The notes under the pieces are model-generated. The model was not told the origin of the DNA. It worked only from the letters and a program-made list of their open reading frames with translations, and searched no databases. A program made the translations under genes and the position numbers. Below, piece by piece: positions 59,527 to 64,000 of a DNA stretch of 64,000 nucleotides; the stretch's first letter is position 1, and each line of letters begins with the position of its first letter. The DNA is from an uncultured Lachnospiraceae bacterium (GTDB taxonomy: Bacteria > Bacillota > Clostridia > Lachnospirales > Lachnospiraceae), in assembly GCA_910586315.1 (NCBI GenBank), contig CAJUIP010000019.1, positions 6,954 through 70,953 on the forward strand. The letters run 5' to 3'.

Positions 59527-59655
59527 TGGTATAATATCGACAGATATTATACCCGCGCCGATTCGCGTCCGACCGAAGGGCGGACAGATTCCTTGGCGAA
59601 TCGTGTGCACCCTGCGGAGCATAGCATGTCGGAGACATGGTATAATATCGTCAGC
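59527..59655 (+). promoter_or_regulatory. Palindrome plus hairpins upstream of the DUF5713 gene
   Basis: GGTATAATATC-GACA-GATATTATACC (59528-59553) is a perfect 11-bp palindrome that contains TATAAT on both strands. TGGTATAATATCG is repeated at 59638-59650. Between them GATTCG/CGAATC, GTCCG/CGGAC and ATGTC/GACAT stems are seen. It may be an operator with duplicated -10 boxes or a small repeat element. The gene's SD lies 30 bases further on. Confidence 0.5.
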
Positions 59656-59692
59656 ACAGAACAATAAATCCTTGTTTGAAGGGAGAACAAAA

Positions 59693-60019
59693 ATGAAAGT
59701 ATTTGACCCCAATTATAAATTGCTGGACGAAATGTACAGGGACGAATATTTTCCAGATTTTCTGGTGGATAAAGTGAAAGACGAGCTTCAAAAGGTAATT
59801 GCCCTGCTGGAGAGCGATGAAACCGACGCCGAGGTCATTCAAGAAAAGCTGGATGAAGTAATTATTGCCATCAATGACCTGCAGGAGGAATTTGACGAGA
59901 ACGACAGCGAAATCGAAACCGTGGCTCGTGACTGCATAGGAGAGACAGTGGGCTATATATTAGAGTGGTTCGGCATTCCCATTGACGTGGAGGAAGCTAT
60001 TCGAGAGCGGGATTGGTAA
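59693..60019 (+). CDS. DUF5713 family protein
   Basis: The 108-residue, strongly acidic cytosolic protein begins at the ATG at 59693, after AAGGGAGAAC. A longer in-frame extension to 59474 runs through the palindrome region and is not coding. The sequence is helical (KLLDEMYRDEYFPDFLVDKV, IQEKLDEVIIAINDLQEEFD) and ends with GYILEWFGIPIDVEEAIRER, the pattern of DUF5713, a family with no known function. It is not associated with neighbours in an operon; an IS256 fragment follows directly on the other strand. Confidence 0.85.
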   Translation: MKVFDPNYKLLDEMYRDEYFPDFLVDKVKDELQKVIALLESDETDAEVIQEKLDEVIIAINDLQEEFDENDSEIETVARDCIGETVGYILEWFGIPIDVEEAIRERDW

Positions 60020-60031
60020 CTGCCTAATCTC

Positions 60032-60241
60032 CCCATAAATATCCTCAATTGTTTCAGAGAACCGGCGGGTGGTCATACCTTTCGCGTACATGGAAATCGT
60101 CTTCTGAGCAATGTCAGAGATCTCTTTCCAGCGTTTTTTGATCACCTGTGGTTCAAAAGCAGATTTTCCATCCTTCGGTACCTGAATCTCCATAGAACGG
60201 TACGGACTGTTCCTCTTGCCGTTGACTGGCCCGGCTGGTTT
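60032..60241 (-). pseudogene. IS256-type (Mutator family) transposase remnant
   Basis: Seventy codons match the N-terminal third of an IS256-family transposase: NGKRNSPYRSMEIQVPKDGK, SAFEPQVIKKRWKEISDIAQ, KTISMYAKGMTTRRFSETIE and DIYG. The residues before and after are missing: the catalytic DDE region is absent and the frame runs into unrelated sequence at 60031. It is wedged between the DUF5713 and sirtuin genes and marks an old insertion with deletion. No terminal inverted repeats were found. Confidence 0.85.
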
Positions 60242-60243
60242 TG

Positions 60244-61131
60244 CTATTTGTTCTGATAAACCTCTTCCTTTATTCTTTCCAATGTTGTTCCTATATCTCC
60301 GGCAATACTGACAGATTGCTTTCTGATTTCAGCAGGAATACAGGCTTCTGACAAATTGATACAGGCATAAATCGCTTTTGCGTTTTGATAAGTCATTTGC
60401 CAGAAGGGGTATTTGATAATTCCCGGCGTATTTCCACCTACTCCCAATTCAAGGAACAGAACGGATAAACCTGTGTGGCAGCGCAAAAATTCCTGATACC
60501 TCGCGGCGGCTTCATGCCAGCCTTTATCCTCTACAAAGGTTTCATCTGCCCTTAAATTCATAGACATAGGTGCACCGCAAACAGGACAGTAGGGAATTAA
60601 ACCGGATGGTACACGCATATTTCTTTGCTCAGCTACCATTTTCCTTACAATCGTTTCATTGTCATACGTCTTATCATGGCATGGCTTGGAACATTGCCAC
60701 AAGCCATAATCACCCTGTGTATAAAACAGACGGCGCTTATCAAAACCGGCATTTTGAAAGCAGTGGTCTACATTCGTGGTCAAAACAAAATAATCTTTGT
60801 CTTTTACCAGCTCCAGCAAATTTTTGTATGCATCGCCCTGTGTGCCAGCGTATCGGTTGATATAGATGTAGCGGCTCCAATACGCCCAATGTTCCTCTAA
60901 AGTTTCAAAGGGGTAAAACCCAGCGGAATACATATCTTTAAAACCGTATTTTTGAATGAAATCTGAGAAATTATCTTCGAAACGCTTGCCAGAATAAGTA
61001 TATCCGGCGGAGGTGGACATTCCTGCTCCCGCACCGATTACAATAGCATCCGCTGTATGGATTTTTTCTGTAAGCTGTTCAATCTGCAAGCAGCCGCTTG
61101 TATATTTCATAGTCTTCATTTTTGAAAACAT
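60244..61131 (-). CDS. Class M sirtuin (SirTM), putative protein ADP-ribosyltransferase
   Basis: From the ATG at 61131, nine bases after GGAGG, the protein has 295 residues. It has the SIR2 Rossmann motif AIVIGAGAGMSTSAGYTYSG, TTNVDHCFQNAG (NAD-binding Asn/Asp), and a zinc module made of CSKPC and CPVC. Where deacylase sirtuins have the catalytic His, it has YTQGDYG (Gln), as in class M sirtuins, which ADP-ribosylate rather than deacylate. In Staphylococcus and Streptococcus SirTM modifies a lipoylated GcvH-like carrier and is paired with a macrodomain hydrolase. The macrodomain gene overlaps here by 53 bases, but no GcvH-L or lipoate ligase gene is visible. Confidence 0.88.
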   Translation of the reverse strand: MFSKMKTMKYTSGCLQIEQLTEKIHTADAIVIGAGAGMSTSAGYTYSGKRFEDNFSDFIQKYGFKDMYSAGFYPFETLEEHWAYWSRYIYINRYAGTQGDAYKNLLELVKDKDYFVLTTNVDHCFQNAGFDKRRLFYTQGDYGLWQCSKPCHDKTYDNETIVRKMVAEQRNMRVPSGLIPYCPVCGAPMSMNLRADETFVEDKGWHEAAARYQEFLRCHTGLSVLFLELGVGGNTPGIIKYPFWQMTYQNAKAIYACINLSEACIPAEIRKQSVSIAGDIGTTLERIKEEVYQNK

Positions 61132-61855
61132 TGAAAACAACCTCCAATCCACTTTGGCTTTTCTGCTGGTATTCCTTTACTGTCTGTATTGCGATTTCTG
61201 CCGCCAGCTCATTCGGGAAATGGAATTCTCCCGTTGAAATACAGCAAAATGCAAGGCTTTTCAAACCGCAGGCGTCTGCAAGCTCCAGACAAGAGCGGTA
61301 ACAGTCCGCTAAAAGCCCACAGTCTTCCTCGGTTACGCTGTCATAAATGATGGGACCGACTGTGTGCAGGACATAGCGGCATGGAAGATTATACGCTTTT
61401 GTTATCTTCGCCTTTCCAATAGGCTCCGCTGACTTTTGCGCCGCCATAATGCGGGAACATTCCAAACGAAGCTGTATTCCGGCAGCGGAGTGAATCGCGT
61501 TGTCAATGCAGCCATGACAGGGAACAAAACAGCCTAACAAAGCGTTATTAGCGGCATTCACAATCCCGTCCGTCTTTAAGGCGGTAATATCGCCTTGCCA
61601 TAAATAAATTCCTTTTTGGACAGGGGAGAGGTCTGTAAGAGAAACGATGTGTTTTTCCCTTTGCTCCGCCTGCAAATAAGCGTCCTGTATACTTAGAAAA
61701 TCGTTCTCTATGTTTTTAGGCGGACGGATATTCATTAAGGAACGCAGCAATACTTTTTGCTCCGCCTCATGATCCGGCACTTCTATTTTCTTCAAGTTTT
61801 CGTCTTCACTTTTTAAGTAATGAATGAGATAAGACAGTCTTTCATGCTGTGTCAT
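61079..61855 (-). CDS. Zinc-type macrodomain protein-ADP-ribose hydrolase
   Basis: The 258-residue protein has an N-terminal helical extension (about 1-80) and a macrodomain (about 85-255). Visible are WQGDITALKTDGIVNAANNA, the loop LLGCFVPCHGCIDNAIHSAA with Cys109, His114 and Cys116 in the arrangement of zinc-containing macrodomains, LPCRYVLHTVGPI, and CCISTGEFHFPNELAAEIA. Such enzymes remove ADP-ribose from proteins and are encoded with class M sirtuins. The GGAGGACGG SD lies inside the preceding small iron-sulfur frame. With the sirtuin it forms a write/erase pair. Confidence 0.92.
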   Translation of the reverse strand: MTQHERLSYLIHYLKSEDENLKKIEVPDHEAEQKVLLRSLMNIRPPKNIENDFLSIQDAYLQAEQREKHIVSLTDLSPVQKGIYLWQGDITALKTDGIVNAANNALLGCFVPCHGCIDNAIHSAAGIQLRLECSRIMAAQKSAEPIGKAKITKAYNLPCRYVLHTVGPIIYDSVTEEDCGLLADCYRSCLELADACGLKSLAFCCISTGEFHFPNELAAEIAIQTVKEYQQKSQSGLEVVFNVFKNEDYEIYKRLLAD

Positions 61856-61934
61856 ACCGTCCTCCTTCTACTGCCTGTTCCGGGCAGATTTCCTTACACT
61901 TCCCACAATACAAACAATGTTCCTCTGCTCTCAT
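61842..61934 (-). CDS. 30-residue single-cluster 4Fe-4S peptide
   Basis: The frame has a strong SD (GGGAGGAATCCT) before the ATG at 61934 and encodes one ferredoxin motif, C-x2-C-x2-C-x3-C-Pro (HCLYCGKCKEICPEQA), within 30 residues. Its stop overlaps the macrodomain gene start by 14 bases, so translation is coupled. It may be a true minimal ferredoxin of the sirtuin operon or the relic of a larger iron-sulfur oxidoreductase, because codons upstream are in frame with a relic of another enzyme (61935-62033). Confidence 0.5.
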   Translation of the reverse strand: MRAEEHCLYCGKCKEICPEQAVEGGRYDTA

Positions 61935-62033
61935 AGGATTCCTCCCGTGAAAATCTCCGGCGGGGCTTACATACGTCCACTTTACGTCATTTCTGGTACG
62001 GAGTGCAAGATTATAATATATCCGTAACGCCAA
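61935..62033 (-). pseudogene. Relic of an NAD(P)H-binding oxidoreductase
   Basis: Thirty-three codons include ALRTRNDVKWTYVSPAGDFH, which matches a conserved stretch of NmrA/SDR-like NAD(P)H-binding proteins (usual form: WTYxSPAxDF). Nothing of the Rossmann N-terminus remains. It is fused in frame to the small iron-sulfur frame. Genes of this family are usually divergent from an HxlR regulator, whose remnant is the next feature. Confidence 0.5.
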
Positions 62034-62102
62034 TTCGTAAAGTAAGCACTTTATTGTGACATAGTTACCAAAAAGAAACTGTTAAGAGAAGTGAGGACTT
62101 TT

Positions 62103-62254
62103 ATGGAAAAAGAATTACCAGCCTGCCCGGTGGAAACTACTTTAATGCTCATTAGCGACCGTTGGAAAGTCTTGATTATCCGTGACTTGTTAGAGGGTAC
62201 GAAACGGGATATAGCTTAAAGCTGATTTTAGACGCTATGGTTGAAAACTGTTAA
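62103..62254 (+). pseudogene. HxlR-family regulator with an internal deletion
   Basis: The first 35 codons are a good HxlR N-terminus (MEKELPACPVETTLMLISDR, then WKVLIIRDLLEGTKR). They run directly into codons that, in another frame, read GYSLKLILDAMVENC and stop at 62254, which is the family's C-terminal helix. About 50 codons in the middle, containing the recognition helix and wing, are lost, and the original frame stops at 62219. The regulator is dead. Confidence 0.85.
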
Positions 62255-62303
62255 AAATATCGGGGCAAATCTGCTAAAAATTTGCTCCGATATTTCTATA
62301 TCT

Positions 62304-62635
62304 TCATAAAACGGCGGGCTGCGCTGTAAACCGCCGCTGCCTGCATTCCCCCAGACTTGCTCCTGTCTCCAATTCAATTTCTGTTCCATCTTTTAGGATT
62401 AAATGATCCTTGATTATATTGCAAGATAAATTCATAAGAAGTTTCATTTCCTTTTCGCCGATTGCCATTTCATCCATTGCCTCCAACACACCGTATTCTC
62501 CTTTCCATTCACCAGATTTACTTGTCTCATCGGATAATACGATTACAAACTGTTTTTGGTTATTATCAATATTGTAACTCCCTTTTCGGAAAAGCGTTCC
62601 CACAGCATTTTCAATTCACAAATTTTGTGTTTCAT
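62304..62635 (-). pseudogene. Unknown gene coupled to DUF3781, probably frameshifted
   Basis: An ATG at 62635 overlaps the DUF3781 stop (ATGA) and opens MKHKICELKMLWERFSEKG, then stops shortly after. A different frame continues from the same point as KGSYNIDNNQKQFVIVLSDE, on through SKSGEWKGEYGVLEAMDEMA to 62304. Joining both at about 62575-62590 needs one base and gives a smooth 110-residue protein. I do not recognise the family. As it stands, either a short GTG-started fragment (62603) or nothing is made. Confidence 0.6.
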
Positions 62636-62883
62636 TTCTTATGTGCCGTGATAATCGTATAACTATACACGTTTACTGTTATTATACAATTATCTATATT
62701 CACATACCAATTTTTCCCATTTCTTGTAATATCGGCATTGGCGGAATTAATTTTGGTTTTACACCAGTTAACAACATCATTTGTATCTATATCTAAGGAC
62801 AAATTTCTTTTAATGCGTTCCAAACCTAATTCAGTTGTGTGCAATTTATCCAAGTTTTTTAATAATTCATTCCCTACATTCAT
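62632..62883 (-). CDS. DUF3781 family protein
   Basis: The 83-residue protein fits DUF3781: ELLKNLDKLHTTELGLERIK, RNLSLDIDTNDVVNWCKTKI, then GKNWYVNIDNCIITVNVYSY. It is a small cytosolic protein of unknown function, common as a single copy in clostridia and often near mobile or resistance genes. AAGGGAAG precedes the ATG. It is coupled by an ATGA overlap to the frameshifted gene that follows. Confidence 0.82.
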   Translation of the reverse strand: MNVGNELLKNLDKLHTTELGLERIKRNLSLDIDTNDVVNWCKTKINSANADITRNGKNWYVNIDNCIITVNVYSYTIITAHKK

Positions 62884-62970
62884 TTTACAACTTCCCTTTC
62901 AGAAATCCCAATATAGACGCCTATTCACCGGGTACACAATTCCGAAAAGGGAGTATTCCAAATAAACTTT

Positions 62971-63162
62971 TTATGGTTTATTTTCTACATACTTTATTAT
63001 ATTTCCCAGCTTCGTACGGCCCTGTGCATATAACGCGCCCCGTTCCTTCACAATCCGCAGCGTTTCCCTGATCTTGATTTTCAGTTGCTGTCTGCTGCAT
63101 TCTTCCACCAGTTTCATGGCCAACATCTGAAGATGAGGATGGCATACTGTGATATCTCTCAT
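62971..63162 (-). pseudogene. Truncated M15-type peptidase (endolysin/VanY-like)
   Basis: Sixty-three codons match the N-terminal part of M15 D-Ala-D-Ala or L-Ala-D-Glu peptidases found as phage lysins: VCHPHLQMLAMKLVEECSRQ, then IRETLRIVKERGALYAQGRT. The expected next section with the zinc ligands (SSMHQWGIAFDF type) is missing; the frame ends in KYVENKP. It is probably a degraded prophage lysis gene; no other phage gene is nearby. Confidence 0.75.
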
Positions 63163-63337
63163 TACTTCTCCTCTCCTAATTAGTACGGATTGTGTTTATA
63201 CGTATCATAAAACTCTGACAAGGAGGAATCCAAGATGCCTAAAAACCGGTCGAGATGGAAAGAATTATTCTCTCTGACGGCGGAGTGTTTAAGTCTCAAG
63301 TTAAACCAGCAAGCCACCCTAAGACGGTGGTATTGGC

Positions 63338-63763
63338 TTATGCTCCGTTCCACTTGCGGCCCCATACGGTGGCCCAGCGTTCGCAATAAAGCGTATCATA
63401 GGATAGTTGATGCTTTTTCCTGTAACCAGCAAAGAAGTGATACCAGACGACGCTTGGAATTGCGACAACAGGCCAGTAGAGGGGGCCGAGAAAAAGGCAC
63501 TGGATCGTGTGCCCATATTCGTGAACACAAAGACAGCGGCCATCCGCGTTTTGGAGGCTGAGAAAAATAAAAATGCCCAGCGACAGCCCGCCAAAATTTC
63601 CAGGCAAATATGTCACTATGCTGTTGCAGAATTTTTCATGGCGTAAACCTTTGCAGCAAAGAAAAAGGAGCAGACCGACGAGGTTGACCGGCAAGCCCCA
63701 AGTGAATTGAAGAGCATAGAACAATAACCTGGACCAGCCAGCGGTAGCAATCGGCTTATTCAT
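63338..63763 (-). CDS. Membrane protein with an HEYGH motif
   Basis: From the ATG at 63763 the protein has 141 residues with three hydrophobic segments. The central FGGLSLGIFIFLSLQNADGR is followed by LCVHEYGHTIQCLFLGPLYW and PVVAIPSVVWYHF. HEYGH looks like a HExxH-type zinc site (HE-Y-G-H) at the membrane surface, as in small membrane metalloprotease-like proteins of unknown function that occur in Bacillota and Bacteroidota. The C-terminal YDTLYCERWATVWGRKW matches the usual tail of this group. The SD is weak. It is monocistronic. Confidence 0.65.
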   Translation of the reverse strand: MNKPIATAGWSRLLFYALQFTWGLPVNLVGLLLFLCCKGLRHEKFCNSIVTYLPGNFGGLSLGIFIFLSLQNADGRCLCVHEYGHTIQCLFLGPLYWPVVAIPSVVWYHFFAGYRKKHQLSYDTLYCERWATVWGRKWNGA

Positions 63764-63880
63764 GTACAGTGTCTCTTTTGTTTTCAAATGTTTTTTACAG
63801 TATGGTTCATCATACCATAACTTTTCTTTGAAAGCAAGGAAAATGTACGTTCAGCCACAGCAAACACATGAATGCTCCTA

Positions 63881-64000
63881 TCATCCAATTTCTATTTTAA
63901 TGTCATGAAGATCATCATTTCTATGACTAAGAAAAAAGCTCACTTCCCGAGTTTGCCACTTGAATAAGCCAGCTTTATAAAAAATTTCCTTATTTTGCAA
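63881..64000 (-). CDS. C-terminal end of an unknown gene entering from the right edge
   Basis: Thirty-nine codons are open from the edge to a TGA at 63881 and read LQNKEIFYKAGLFKWQTREV, then SFFLSHRNDDLHDIKIEIG. The sequence has protein-like composition and A/T-rich codons like the neighbouring accessory genes. The N-terminus is outside the window. No family can be named. Confidence 0.45.
   Translation of the reverse strand: MQNKEIFYKAGLFKWQTREVSFFLSHRNDDLHDIKIEIG

Noticed and set aside
63235..63561. Plus-strand frame with a good SD (AAGGAGGAATCC) starting MPKNRSRWKELFSLTAECLS
   Set aside because: The first 30 or so codons look protein-like and may be a fragment of a lost gene, but the rest runs opposite the HEYGH membrane protein gene, so I could not support a full CDS.
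1..64000. CRISPR array, rRNA operon, intact insertion sequence or prophage
   Set aside because: No regularly spaced repeat-spacer series, rRNA sequence, complete transposase or phage structural gene was seen; only an IS256 fragment and an M15 lysin fragment.

Overview
The window reads as chromosome of an endospore-forming Bacillota, most likely a Lachnospiraceae-type clostridium. Reasons: orphan Spo0A C-terminal protein, YtvI-like, PdaA-like and CotH proteins, lineage-typical small families (DUF6465, DUF5713, DUF3781), tRNA genes without encoded CCA, strong Shine-Dalgarno (SD) sites and consensus sigma-A promoters. The species cannot be named from the sequence alone.

Region 1 (1-21.9 kb, all on the minus strand) is one long exopolysaccharide locus. 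A near-consensus promoter (21876-21904) starts it. The first block is a Gram-positive Pel-like core: an epimerase-PelD fusion that keeps a c-di-GMP I-site motif, PelE-like, DUF2194, PelF glycosyltransferase and PelG exporter. Next come a DUF4832 lipoprotein, the CotH / VTC-domain / DUF4956 trio, a large membrane protein and a GT4 enzyme with a 3' frameshift. The A/T-richer distal end (1-5.6 kb) holds a gutted GT4 pseudogene, DUF1919, a polysaccharide pyruvyl transferase with its F420-hydrogenase-beta-like partner, an ABC exporter and a GT2 cut by the window edge. It looks like polymerisation, export and modification of a surface polymer under c-di-GMP control, with a separately acquired decorating module at its end.

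Region 2 (21.9-26.7 kb) has an AP2-domain protein, a palindrome/hairpin element, an Xre repressor, a CAP-domain secreted protein with a Cys/Pro repeat stalk, an orphan Spo0A DNA-binding domain, a peptidoglycan-binding protein, and tRNA-Ala(GGC) and tRNA-Gly(CCC).

Region 3 (26.7-54.3 kb) is mostly housekeeping: YtvI-like permease, aminotransferase, polysaccharide polymerase, HPr, CdaR and CdaA (c-di-AMP synthesis) with two unknown membrane proteins, GalT, Gx transporter, ApbE, HD hydrolase, DacF-type carboxypeptidase, RsmF-type rRNA methyltransferase, HerA-like ATPase, DUF5722, CPBP protease, PdaA, a lone KdpDE-type two-component pair, DUF1576, TrmO and a tartrate/D-malate dehydrogenase. Two families of dispersed palindromic repeats lie here. 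Their copies sit directly downstream of apparent promoters, inside 5' leaders; two copies of one family flank a convergent gene pair in opposite orientation.

Region 4 (54.3-64 kb) becomes accessory and decayed: patatin and zinc-ribbon proteins, a tiny Cys-Pro-rich protein behind a sigma-K-like promoter, a thioredoxin-reductase-like protein without the CxxC pair, a flavodoxin-like reductase, an AraC/GyrI regulator, DUF5713, an IS256 remnant, a class M sirtuin with a zinc-type macrodomain (ADP-ribosylation signalling), and several truncated or frameshifted genes (HxlR, NAD(P)H-binding protein, M15 peptidase, a DUF3781 partner). No CRISPR array, rRNA gene or complete insertion sequence was seen.
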